From JAEUTH01 sp039931675 (GTDB taxonomy: Bacteria > Bacteroidota > Bacteroidia > AKYH767-A > OLB10), in the NCBI GenBank assembly GCA_039931675.1, contig JBDTRM010000260.1, positions 1-64,000 of the forward strand: DNA of 64,000 nt. The letters are read 5' to 3'. The stretch's first letter is position 1; every line of letters starts with the position of its first letter. Below the pieces are notes generated by a model. It saw only the letters and a program-made list of their open reading frames with translations. It searched no databases and was not told where the DNA came from. This document shows positions 36,685 through 45,456 of this stretch, piece by piece. A program made the translations under genes and the position numbers.

Positions 36685-36820
36685 TTACCCAGCAATTGCA
36701 ACATTTATTTCCTGGATAATATTTTCATAATCCGCAGGAAAAACTTTCTTGAATTTGCTTAAACCTCCCCTTATCAGCAAAGACGGGCAATTCTATTAAA
36801 TCATTTTCATCCAACGTCAT
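36685..36820 (-). pseudogene. Unidentified small relic with a frameshift
   Basis: From ATG 36820 the minus strand reads MTLDENDLIELPVFADKGRF before going out of frame. The +1 frame continues GLSKFKKVFPADYENIIQEI up to a TAA at 36685. The junction suggests a one-base change near 36760. The product is not recognised. The stop codon adjoins a TGTCTGAACTGTGATTC repeat copy, as in the GxxExxY pseudogene. Confidence 0.35.
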
Positions 36821-36910
36821 GTTTTGTTTTAAATGTTATTTTGAAATTCGTATTATGCCGGAAATTTATTAAGATGCTTATATTTACGCAGTTTTAAAGA
36901 TTGATTAATT

Positions 36911-39900
36911 ATGACAGGAAGCCCTATTGTTGATGTTACACCTACTTCAAACGTTGTTCAGTTTTTTGATGAGCAACGTGCGAAAACGCCTATGGCACCC
37001 GCCATCCAGTTTCATGACAAGGTTTTGACTTATGATGAATTAAATGAAGCTGCCAACCGTCTTGCAAATTTTCTGATTGAAAAAAACATTGGTAAGAATA
37101 ACCTTGTTGGTTTGTGCCTGGAGCGTTCTCTTGCGCTTGGAATAGGGGTGTTAGGAATTTTGAAATCGGGCGCAGCATATATTCCTTTCGATTCTGAATA
37201 TCCCGCTGACAGAATTTCCAATATGCTGCAAACAGCAAAGTGTGATATTATCATCACGCAGCAAAATTTTTTAGGCTTGTTTAAAGATTCAAATTGCCGG
37301 GTATTTGCATGGGAGGATGCGGCTGAAAAAATAAATCAGCAATCAGCAATGAATCCTGAAGTAGCAATAACTAAAGATGATTTATTGTATGTATTGTTTA
37401 CTTCGGGAAGCACCGGTGTACCTAAGGGTGTTGCTATGCGTCACGAGCCATTGGTAAATTTAATGCGATGGCAAAAAAAGGAAGGTGTTTTAGTTGAGCC
37501 TGCACGTACTTTACAATATTGCTCTATCAATTTTGATGTTTCGTTCCAAGAAATATTAACCTGCTGGTCAACAGGCGGATGTTTGTATATAATAGACGAT
37601 ATACTGCGATATAATCCACTGATGCTTTTAAAATTTATTGAGGCCAATAAAATCGAACGATTGTTTTTGGTGTTCAGTTCGCTACAGCAGCTTTGCCAGG
37701 TGGCTGTTGAAAATAAAATTTTTCCATCATCATTAAAAGACATCATAACAGGTGGTGAGCAATTGGAGATTACTCCTCATATAATTTCATTTTTTGAAAA
37801 TATTGAAGGCTGCGTGCTGCATAATCATTACGGCCCCACAGAAACAAATGTTGTAACAACTTATACATTTAAAGGAAATCCTTCTCAGTGGAATAGCCTG
37901 CCGCCAATCGGGAAACCAATTGCCAATGACCTGGTTTATATTCTGGATGAAAACCTTTATCCTGTTAAGCATGGCAATGAAGGTGAATTGTATGTTGGCG
38001 GAGTATGCCTTGCCAGGGGTTATGTGAACAGGGATGATTTGACGAGAAAACACTTTATTAAAGATCCGTTTTCAGATAGCAGGAATGCACGCATGTATAA
38101 GACAGGCGATCTTGTAAAAGTATTGACTGATGGCAATATTCAATACACGGGGCGAAAAGACGAACAGGTTAAAATTCGCGGTTACAGGATTGAACTTGCC
38201 GAGGTTGAGCTTGCTATTTCCTCGAGCGAAGATTTCAAACAGGTTGTTGTAGTGATGCGCGAGGATCAGCCCGGACTGAAACGATTAGTAGCTTACATTG
38301 ATCCCGGTGTGAATTCGAAAATCAATATTAATAACTTGAGAAAAAAAATAAGCGGCAAGCTTCCTGATTATATGATTCCTTCCGCATTTGTTTTTCTGGA
38401 AAAATTTCCGCGCATGGCGAGCGGAAAAATTGATCGCAGAAATCTTCCGGTTCCGGAAATAAAACGTCCTGAAATTTCAACTTCGTATATCGCTCCTGTT
38501 ACAGCCACTGAAAAAGAAATTGCAAAAATATGGAGCGAATTATTATTGATTGATAAAACGGGAGTGAATGATAATTTTTTTGATTTGGGAGGAAACTCGC
38601 TGTTAGCAGTGCAATTCATCACGCGTTATGCAAAACAAGCAGGAATTGATATTCCGATTGTGAAATTGTATGAGCATTCAAGTATAAAAGAATTATGTGA
38701 TCACCTCCAGGATAAATCAACGCCATTAAATGTGCTCGAAAAAGCTATTGAACGAAAAGTGCTTGCGGGTGCAGGACGAGGCCATGAAAATAAAACGATT
38801 GAAGACGGCATAGCAATCATTGGCATGAGCGGCCGTTTTCCCGGTGCGCGAAATGTTGAAGAGCTTTGGAATAATTTATTGAATGGAGTTGAAAGCACTT
38901 CATTTTTTAAACCCGGAGATATTGATCCGTATGTTGATGATGAAACTAAAAATGATCCTAATTATATTGGTGCGAGAGGAATAATGGATGATGCCGATAA
39001 GTTTGATGCAGGTTTTTTTGGAATGAATCCAAGGGTTGCAGAAATAACCGATCCGCAACAGCGCATATTTTTAGAACTAGCATGGGAGGCATTGGAGCAT
39101 GCAGGTTATGCTGCTGATTCGCATAGGGGTTTGGTTGGAACTTTTGCAGGAGCCGGTTACAATTCATACTATATTAACAATGTGTTGTCTCGCAAAGATG
39201 TGATGAATCGTGTGGGTTCATTCCAGGCAATATTGAGCAATGAAAAAGATTATCTCGCCACGCTAACTTCTTACCTGCTTGATTTAAAAGGACCGGCAAT
39301 GAGCATTCACACGGCTTGCTCCACTTCGCTGGTAGCAGTAATAGAAGCTGTAAAATCATTGCGTGGATTTGAATGTGACCTGGCTATTGCCGGTGGCATT
39401 GCCATTACATCACCTGTAAAAAGCGGTCACATTTATTCTGAAGGATCGTTATATTCAAAAGACGGGCACACGCGCTCTTTCAGTGCAGATGCCACCGGTA
39501 CTACCTTCAGCGATGGTGGCGGCATAGTTGTTTTAAAAAGATATAAAGATGCATTGAAGGATGGCGACCAGGTATATGCAGTGTTGCGTGGAGTTGGCAT
39601 AAATAATGACGGGCATGATAAGGCAAGTTTTACAGCGCCAAGCGTGCAGGGGCAGGCATCGGTTATTGCAACAGCACAGGCAGATGCCGGCATTGATGCC
39701 GAAACAATTTCATACATAGAAGCTCATGGTACGGCAACTCCTATAGGTGATCCTATTGAGGTGGAGGCATTAACAAATGCATTCAGAAGCCAGACACAGG
39801 AAAAACAATTTTGTGCAATCGGTTCCATTAAAAGCAACTTCGGGCATCTTACAGCAGCAGCAGGAGTTGCAGGATTAATAAAAACAGCACTTGCATTAAA

Positions 39901-41482
39901 GCATAAAATTATCCCCGCTTCAATAAATTATTCAAATCCAAATCCTGCTATTGATTTTGCCAACTCTCCTTTTTATGTTAACACAAGTTCAGCCGATTGG
40001 AAAGCAAGAAAATTTCCGAGGCGTGCAGGTGTAAGCGCTTTTGGTTTGGGCGGTACTAATGCACATGTTATTTTAGAAGAAGCGCCTGAAATAAATCAGC
40101 CCGCTTTTGATTCAAAGCAGCCGCAGCTATTAATACTCTCTGCTAAAACGCAGGAAGCATTAACAGAAAGTGCAAGCAATTTGGTTAAGTACCTGGAAAA
40201 AAATCAGGAGAACGGGGAAATGAATCTTGCAGATGTTGCATACTCACTGCAAACAGGTCGCAAGTCTTTCAATCATAAAAAAATTGTTGTTGCCTGCGAT
40301 GTTGATGAAGCCATTGAACTTTTGCAATCACCAGATCAGGGAAAAACTTTTTCAAAAATCACTGATGGAAATGCTGCTGAGGTTATATTGATATTCCCAC
40401 AACAAAGTGATTATTATCCAAACTTATGTTTGGAATTGTATGAGAACGAAAATGTTTTTCGTGATGCAGTTAATGAATGTTGCGAACTACTTCAACCATT
40501 GATCGGGGAAGATTTGGGCAACATATTATTCTCCCCAAAAGATAATGATGACACTGCAAAGGTTTCATTGAAAAAAACTCAATACCTGCAACCGGCATCA
40601 TTCATCATCAACTATGCATCGGCAAAATTGTTTATGAGTGCGGGCCTTATTCCCAAAGCATTGCTGGGCGATGGAATTGGCGAATTGGTTGCAGCCTGTA
40701 TTTCGGAGGTGATGAGTTTGAATGATGCTTTGAAATTAGTTGCGGCTTACTCAAAAATAAACACCTCGCAAACTAATAATCCAATGTTATCTGAAATTGT
40801 AAAAACTGTTCAACTTCATAAGCCGCAAATTCCAGTTCTATCATCTGTTGATGCAGAACCCCTGAGCATTTCTGAGGCAACTGATCCAATGTATTGGACA
40901 AGACAAAATGTAACGAATAGTTTTTCTGATTGTATTCAAACATTGTGGAAAGAAAATCCAAACTATGTATTGCTGGTATGCGCACCTGATGTATCAACTT
41001 TTTCACAATCAGTAATCAATAAAAAACAATTGGTAATTTCTTTGTTCAACAATGATCCAAATGAAAATAATGACCGCACTTCGCTGCTTATGGCTCTCGG
41101 TCAGTTATGGATGAATAGTGTTTCGATAGACTGGAAAAAAATTGATAGCAACCAAACAAGAATGAAAATTCCGCTGCCAACTTATCCGTTTGATCGTAAA
41201 CGTTATTGGATAGATCCACCTGCTGTTAGTGAAGAGGTAATTGTCAAGGGGCAAGAGGCAATTGTCAAGGGGCAAGAGGCAACAGATGAGGTTATTCAAC
41301 CAGGGCAAGAGATTGCTGTGACAGAAAATCAACCGGTAAATCTTACTGGCGAAAACATGATGCTTGCTTTATTGATGCAGCAAATGCAATTGCAGCAACA
41401 GCTTATTACCATGATGATGTTAGAGAATAAAGCAGTTTCGCCAGACGCACCGGATAAACTGAGCGCACTCCATGTAAATTAA
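36911..41482 (+). CDS. Hybrid NRPS/PKS protein: A-PCP-KS-degenerate AT
   Basis: This is a 1523-residue assembly-line protein. Adenylation domain (~15-505): LFTSGSTGVPKG, NHYGPTETN, YKTGDLVK, GRKDEQVKIRGYRIEL, and the A10 lysine in ASGKIDRRNLP. Carrier domain (~530-600): DLGGNSLLAVQF with the phosphopantetheine Ser563. Ketosynthase (~625-1050): Cys803 in HTACSTSLVAV, His939 in EAHGTATP, His979 in SNFGHLTAAAG, so the triad is complete. Acyltransferase-like region (~1070-1400): the nucleophile motif GHSxGE reads GDGIGE (Gly1255 for Ser) and the small subdomain is largely missing, yet the post-AT YPFDRKRYW is kept. A repeat-encoded KGQEA linker and a Gln/Met-rich tail that may be a docking helix follow. 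There is no condensation, second carrier or thioesterase domain, so it needs partners that are not in the window. Confidence 0.9.
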   Translation: MTGSPIVDVTPTSNVVQFFDEQRAKTPMAPAIQFHDKVLTYDELNEAANRLANFLIEKNIGKNNLVGLCLERSLALGIGVLGILKSGAAYIPFDSEYPADRISNMLQTAKCDIIITQQNFLGLFKDSNCRVFAWEDAAEKINQQSAMNPEVAITKDDLLYVLFTSGSTGVPKGVAMRHEPLVNLMRWQKKEGVLVEPARTLQYCSINFDVSFQEILTCWSTGGCLYIIDDILRYNPLMLLKFIEANKIERLFLVFSSLQQLCQVAVENKIFPSSLKDIITGGEQLEITPHIISFFENIEGCVLHNHYGPTETNVVTTYTFKGNPSQWNSLPPIGKPIANDLVYILDENLYPVKHGNEGELYVGGVCLARGYVNRDDLTRKHFIKDPFSDSRNARMYKTGDLVKVLTDGNIQYTGRKDEQVKIRGYRIELAEVELAISSSEDFKQVVVVMREDQPGLKRLVAYIDPGVNSKININNLRKKISGKLPDYMIPSAFVFLEKFPRMASGKIDRRNLPVPEIKRPEISTSYIAPVTATEKEIAKIWSELLLIDKTGVNDNFFDLGGNSLLAVQFITRYAKQAGIDIPIVKLYEHSSIKELCDHLQDKSTPLNVLEKAIERKVLAGAGRGHENKTIEDGIAIIGMSGRFPGARNVEELWNNLLNGVESTSFFKPGDIDPYVDDETKNDPNYIGARGIMDDADKFDAGFFGMNPRVAEITDPQQRIFLELAWEALEHAGYAADSHRGLVGTFAGAGYNSYYINNVLSRKDVMNRVGSFQAILSNEKDYLATLTSYLLDLKGPAMSIHTACSTSLVAVIEAVKSLRGFECDLAIAGGIAITSPVKSGHIYSEGSLYSKDGHTRSFSADATGTTFSDGGGIVVLKRYKDALKDGDQVYAVLRGVGINNDGHDKASFTAPSVQGQASVIATAQADAGIDAETISYIEAHGTATPIGDPIEVEALTNAFRSQTQEKQFCAIGSIKSNFGHLTAAAGVAGLIKTALALKHKIIPASINYSNPNPAIDFANSPFYVNTSSADWKARKFPRRAGVSAFGLGGTNAHVILEEAPEINQPAFDSKQPQLLILSAKTQEALTESASNLVKYLEKNQENGEMNLADVAYSLQTGRKSFNHKKIVVACDVDEAIELLQSPDQGKTFSKITDGNAAEVILIFPQQSDYYPNLCLELYENENVFRDAVNECCELLQPLIGEDLGNILFSPKDNDDTAKVSLKKTQYLQPASFIINYASAKLFMSAGLIPKALLGDGIGELVAACISEVMSLNDALKLVAAYSKINTSQTNNPMLSEIVKTVQLHKPQIPVLSSVDAEPLSISEATDPMYWTRQNVTNSFSDCIQTLWKENPNYVLLVCAPDVSTFSQSVINKKQLVISLFNNDPNENNDRTSLLMALGQLWMNSVSIDWKKIDSNQTRMKIPLPTYPFDRKRYWIDPPAVSEEVIVKGQEAIVKGQEATDEVIQPGQEIAVTENQPVNLTGENMMLALLMQQMQLQQQLITMMMLENKAVSPDAPDKLSALHVN

Positions 41483-41596
41483 TGCGAACCTGCTAAAAGG
41501 GAACTCCTGAAAAAGATCAAAATAAATTATGTTTAAAAAATAAATTGACGCTTATTTGCAATCAACAAAACGAATAACAATTAAATCCCCCAAAAA

Positions 41597-42805
41597 TTGA
41601 TTGTGATTAAAGTGTTACATCTTTTCGGTGCCTACCTGAATACTACTGAAAACTGGGCTTACAGGCTTATGGACAGCCTTAATAGCTGCAAAATATATAT
41701 AGGTTCCGCTATTTTTCTCAGGCACAATTTTTATAGCAGCAAGTTTACTTTCATTCCTAACCCGCTCGACAGTGTTACACAGCACGTGCTCGAATATAAA
41801 CGCGGTACAGCTATATCATTTTATAAAAATTCGCTGCTTAAAATAACCCGTTTTTTTTTCGGAAGCTATACTCATCATCTTTTAAAAACTGCAGGTAAGG
41901 AGAACATACAATTAATTCATTCTCATTTTTCTTTTGTGGGATATGAATATCTTCCTTTATCCCGAAAACTCAACATTCCTCATCTTGTTTCGTTTTATGG
42001 ATTTGATTACGAATGGCTGCCTTATAATTTTCCGGAGTGGAATAAAAAATATAAGAAGCTTTTCAACGAAGCGGATTTATTTATATGCGAAGGAAATTAC
42101 AGCGCCATGCGGTTGCAAAGCATCGGCTGCAATAGTTCAAAAATAAGGGTGGTGAGGCTGGGTGTTAATCCTGAAAAAATTGTTTACCACCCGCGAAAGA
42201 AAAATCCGGGTGAATTAAAACTGCTGCAGGTTGCTGCATTCAATGCCAAGAAGGGGCATAGGCATGCAGTTGAGGCTTTTGCCGCGGCACTTGAAAGTTG
42301 CCCCAATATGACCATGACATTTGTTGGTAAAGATGGGATGGACAACATAGAGCAACTCACTAAAGAATTGGTAGCAGAGTTAAAGCTCGAGGACAAAATA
42401 TTTTTTGAAGGGTTGATTGATTTTGAAAAGCTGCATGATTTTATGCATGATTACCAGGTTTTTATTCACCCGAGTTGCCATACACCAAAAAAAGATTGCG
42501 AAGGAGGAGCGCCTGTGGTGTTGCTTGATGCACAGGCTACGGGAATGCCTGTAATAAGCACTAACCATTGTGATATACCTGATGAAGTAATTCAGAATTC
42601 AACAGGTTTGCTTGCTGATGAGTTTGATGTGGAAGCGCTTGCAAAACATATCTCGCATTTTTACAACATGGGGCAGCAGGAGTTTGATGGATTTGCAAAA
42701 AATGCACGTGAGCACATAGAGAAGAATTATGACATCAGTAAAAATGCATTAGTGCTTGAAGATATTTATCACGAAGCTTTGCAAAAGAGAAAGAATGTTG
42801 AATGA
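41597..42805 (+). CDS. GT4-family glycosyltransferase
   Basis: This 402-residue cytoplasmic or membrane-peripheral enzyme has the GT-B fold. The N-terminal domain includes LIHSHFSFVGYEYLPLSRKL and HLVSFYGFDYEW. The C-terminal domain has RVVRLGVNPEKI, LLQVAAFNAKKGHRHAVEAF and the nucleotide-sugar motif EGGAPVVLLDAQATGMPVI with its Glu pair. It likely adds a sugar to a lipid-linked or cell-surface glycan; donor and acceptor are unknown. The start is TTG at 41597, with an in-frame GTG at 41603 as an alternative; no ATG fits. The last codons and the stop fall in a heptamer repeat tract (42795 on). Confidence 0.88.
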   Translation: MIVIKVLHLFGAYLNTTENWAYRLMDSLNSCKIYIGSAIFLRHNFYSSKFTFIPNPLDSVTQHVLEYKRGTAISFYKNSLLKITRFFFGSYTHHLLKTAGKENIQLIHSHFSFVGYEYLPLSRKLNIPHLVSFYGFDYEWLPYNFPEWNKKYKKLFNEADLFICEGNYSAMRLQSIGCNSSKIRVVRLGVNPEKIVYHPRKKNPGELKLLQVAAFNAKKGHRHAVEAFAAALESCPNMTMTFVGKDGMDNIEQLTKELVAELKLEDKIFFEGLIDFEKLHDFMHDYQVFIHPSCHTPKKDCEGGAPVVLLDAQATGMPVISTNHCDIPDEVIQNSTGLLADEFDVEALAKHISHFYNMGQQEFDGFAKNAREHIEKNYDISKNALVLEDIYHEALQKRKNVE

Positions 42806-43008
42806 TGAATGATAAATAATGAATGTTGAAGTTTGCACATCCTAATTTATTCTCCCGATAACTACCGGAGTCAAAATTCATTATTTGTTTTCATTGCCTT
42901 CAACATTCAAAGTTCAACATTCAACATTCGTCATTCCTCTGATTCATTTTTTGTTTTCATTGCCTTCAACATTCAATATTCATCATTCATCATTCATCAT
43001 TCAACATT
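42795..43008. repeat. Three heptamer tracts and a duplicated segment
   Basis: 42795-42836 has AATGTTG/AATGATG-type units, 42901-42935 CAACATT-type, and 42967-43008 CAACATT/CATCATT-type, all with a 7-nt period. The last two are each preceded by the same TTTGTTTTCATTGCCTT segment (about 42884 and 42949), i.e. a ~65-base tandem duplication. A degenerate palindrome of the CCCGATAGCTATCGGG family is at 42853-42870. Confidence 0.8.
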
Positions 43009-43013
43009 ATCTA

Positions 43014-43742
43014 ATGCAACAAACCGAAGGCGATCTTTTTATAAATAAATATCCTTACAAAAGGATTTATCACAACAAGCTTATTACTTTTATCAATAAG
43101 GTTTTGTTCTTTTTGAGAATACGTTACCAGTTGCAGCCCCTGCCCAATCCCATGATTGAAATGAATACTATAGAGCAGCGCATCAATTTTTTTCATTTGC
43201 TTAAATCTGTTTTAGATTTTAAAGTGCCGGGCGATATTATAGAGTTTGGATGCTACACCGGGCAGTGCGCCACATTGTTTCAAAAAGTAATTGCTGATTA
43301 TGACCCTGATCGAAAGTTGTTGCTGTTCGATAGTTTTGAAGCAAAGTTTACTGATAATATTAATGTAGAAAAAGAACTCGAACTTAATTTTGAACGCGCT
43401 CATTTGAATAAACCAATTTTGATTAAAGGAAGATTTGAAGCAACAGTTCCGCAAAAGCTACCCATCCAAATCGCATTTGCACACATTGATTGCGGTGGAG
43501 GACATGAAGTGGAAGATCACAAAAAGCTAATCCTGTTTTTGCTTAATCATATTTACCCACGGCTTACCGCTGGGGCTATAGTTTTTTTTATGGATTATAC
43601 CGATAAGGAAAAGGGACATGATGTTACAGAATACTATCCTGGTGTAAAACAAGCCTGCGATGTTTTTTTTGCTGATAAGCCTGAATCAGTTATCCCGCTT
43701 TATGGGAATCAATTGCCTGCCGGGTATGTGAGGAAGGTGTGA
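43014..43742 (+). CDS. TylF/MycF-like SAM-dependent methyltransferase
   Basis: With ATG 43014 the protein has 242 residues. PGDIIEFGCYTGQCATLFQ is the SAM motif I, LLLFDSFEAKF the second motif, and FAHIDCGGGHEVEDHKKLI with GAIVFFMDY corresponds to the metal/acceptor region of the macrocin O-methyltransferase family. The product probably methylates a sugar or a polyketide/peptide hydroxyl; the substrate is unknown. The open frame extends 43 codons upstream (to 42885), but those codons are heptamer repeats and lack family similarity. It follows a glycosyltransferase and an NRPS/PKS gene, which fits tailoring or glycan decoration. Confidence 0.82.
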   Translation: MQQTEGDLFINKYPYKRIYHNKLITFINKVLFFLRIRYQLQPLPNPMIEMNTIEQRINFFHLLKSVLDFKVPGDIIEFGCYTGQCATLFQKVIADYDPDRKLLLFDSFEAKFTDNINVEKELELNFERAHLNKPILIKGRFEATVPQKLPIQIAFAHIDCGGGHEVEDHKKLILFLLNHIYPRLTAGAIVFFMDYTDKEKGHDVTEYYPGVKQACDVFFADKPESVIPLYGNQLPAGYVRKV

Positions 43743-43802
43743 TTACTCTGTAGAGCAGCAGGGGGGTAATGTGACTCCGGGGCTAAAACTTTATACCTAA
43801 TG

Positions 43803-45323
43803 TTACTCCTTAATAAACTTACCTACTAAGTTTTCTCTTTCTGTTATTAAGCTAACAATGTACATACCTTTAGAAAACAAAGTACAATCAACATCCTCTG
43901 TCAAGTAAGGCGGATTTGTTTTTGATAAAGAAGAAAAGACAATTCTTCCATTCATATCAAAAATTTTAAGCATTGCATTTTTACCTTTTATGTTTTGTGC
44001 ATTCACAAAAAGTTTCTGCCACGCTGAATGATAAAACAGATGTAATTGATTCTTGTTAATTGCAGGTTGCCAACTGCTTGCTGATATTATAGTATCGCAA
44101 ACACTGCCACTATCTGGACCTAAATCATAATCAGGATTATTGGGCAAGCCCCAGTAAGTTCGCTTACCTCCAAGATAAAAACTATAAGGCAAAAAATTAC
44201 ATGCTGCGCCTAAACTATCAGGTGTATTGATTACAGAAAGGTTCATGTTATACATATTATAAATGCTATCTGCATAAGGGTACATAGGTGCAGTTAGCGG
44301 CACATAAGCACAGGTAAAATAAATTTTATAATCAGGTGCTCTGCGTAAATGACCTGCTCCATAAATGGGGGAGCTTTGTGTCCATAATGTATCTACACTT
44401 GCTGCAATGTTGGGCGCTGTTAAATCATATTGGAATAAATAAGAGGTGGTGCTTACTTGATAACTTACATAAAGTACATTGCCAGACGGTGAAAGTGCAG
44501 AACCAAAATAAAAATTAAATCCCGTAGGTGGTATTTGTTTGATAGTTACAGGATTAGATATAATACCTGTGCAACGGTCGAAATCATACTTTTCAATCAG
44601 CCCTTCCCAATTGGTATAAACAATTTTTTTACCATCTTTTGTAAATGCAATATTACCACCACCGCTTGTAATTAGCGAACCAACATTTTGAATGGTGTAA
44701 TTTGTAATACCGTTAGGAGTGATAAGATACGAATGAAATTCATTATTGGGGGTATTGCCTATGCCATCCCACCGCCTGAAAAACAACCACCAATCTCTGC
44801 CATTGCCGTGCTTTACAGCATTTAAACAATCAACTTGTGGAAAACTTTGCAATTGAATATTTTTTTGAGTTACTCCGCCAAGACCGCTGTTAAGCTGTAT
44901 ATTAACAATACTATAATACAATCCGAAAATAGCAGTATTAACAACGTCAGCACATATTACATAACATTGATTACTATCATTTGGAAATGGGATAATTAGC
45001 AATTCATTATACCAACCTTCGCCCACCAGACTATCACCACCCGTCATAATAATATTATTTTTATTATAAACTTTCGCTCCTTTAATAGTTGATGCAAGCA
45101 ATGCGGATGTATCGTCAGCAACATAAAATTGAAGCATTCCGTTTTTATCAGCAATGGATGCGCAACTTCCTCTTGAAACAACAGCAGAAGTAAATGTATC
45201 TATTTGAGAGTTTATAAATTTTAAGCCTGCTTGATGACCGAAGCACCATACTACATTTCTTTTTTGGGCAAAACCACCAAATGAAATGAGAATTAGAAAT
45301 AAAATAATATGAATGTACTTCAT
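43803..45323 (-). CDS. Secreted protein of unknown function with T9SS-type C-terminus
   Basis: This 506-residue protein has a signal peptide (cleavage near GGFA/QKR). The body has repeated blocks with spaced Gly/Tyr and Ser/Thr-Asp pairs (GGNIAFTKDGKKIVYTNWEG, GSALSPSGNVLYVSYQV, GHLRRAPDYKIYFTCAY), suggestive of a beta-propeller. The last ~75 residues have the strand pattern of a sorting domain (LKIFDMNGRIVFSS ... FSKGMYIVSLITERENLVGKFI) without the usual YPNP box. It is likely exported by the T9SS. No enzymatic motif is seen. It is flanked by convergent and codirectional genes of surface function. Confidence 0.68.
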   Translation of the reverse strand: MKYIHIILFLILISFGGFAQKRNVVWCFGHQAGLKFINSQIDTFTSAVVSRGSCASIADKNGMLQFYVADDTSALLASTIKGAKVYNKNNIIMTGGDSLVGEGWYNELLIIPFPNDSNQCYVICADVVNTAIFGLYYSIVNIQLNSGLGGVTQKNIQLQSFPQVDCLNAVKHGNGRDWWLFFRRWDGIGNTPNNEFHSYLITPNGITNYTIQNVGSLITSGGGNIAFTKDGKKIVYTNWEGLIEKYDFDRCTGIISNPVTIKQIPPTGFNFYFGSALSPSGNVLYVSYQVSTTSYLFQYDLTAPNIAASVDTLWTQSSPIYGAGHLRRAPDYKIYFTCAYVPLTAPMYPYADSIYNMYNMNLSVINTPDSLGAACNFLPYSFYLGGKRTYWGLPNNPDYDLGPDSGSVCDTIISASSWQPAINKNQLHLFYHSAWQKLFVNAQNIKGKNAMLKIFDMNGRIVFSSLSKTNPPYLTEDVDCTLFSKGMYIVSLITERENLVGKFIKE

Positions 45324-45456
45324 GGATTAAAAATATTCAAGGCTTCACAACTGGAAGCCTCTTGTGTGATTATCGTAAATAAATGCAACCGATGCTAAAT
45401 GCAAAAATAGAATTCAATTTTTCTTTTAATCAAGTTTAACTTCTATTTTAAGTTTT

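Larger units (their letters stand above)
35800..36910. other. Wreck zone with repeats and two broken genes
   Basis: This 1.1-kb stretch has no intact gene. It holds at least ten copies, in both orientations, of a motif resembling AATCAYAGTTCAGACA, two longer elements made from facing copies (35888-36031 and 36504-36597), a GxxExxY pseudogene (36059-36454) and a frameshifted relic (36685-36820). The remaining sequence is AT-rich without visible signals, except the short leader of the NRPS/PKS gene after ~36850. Confidence 0.7.

Noticed and set aside
35855..36685. CRISPR-like array of TTCAGACA repeats
   Set aside because: Repeat units occur in both orientations, spacing is irregular, two copies delimit larger shared elements, and no cas gene is present.
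42795..43008. CRISPR or minisatellite array
   Set aside because: The units are 7 nt with no spacers; it is a heptamer tract.
42885..43013. Longer methyltransferase from ATG 42885
   Set aside because: The 43 extra codons are repeat sequence; similarity to the family begins after 43014.
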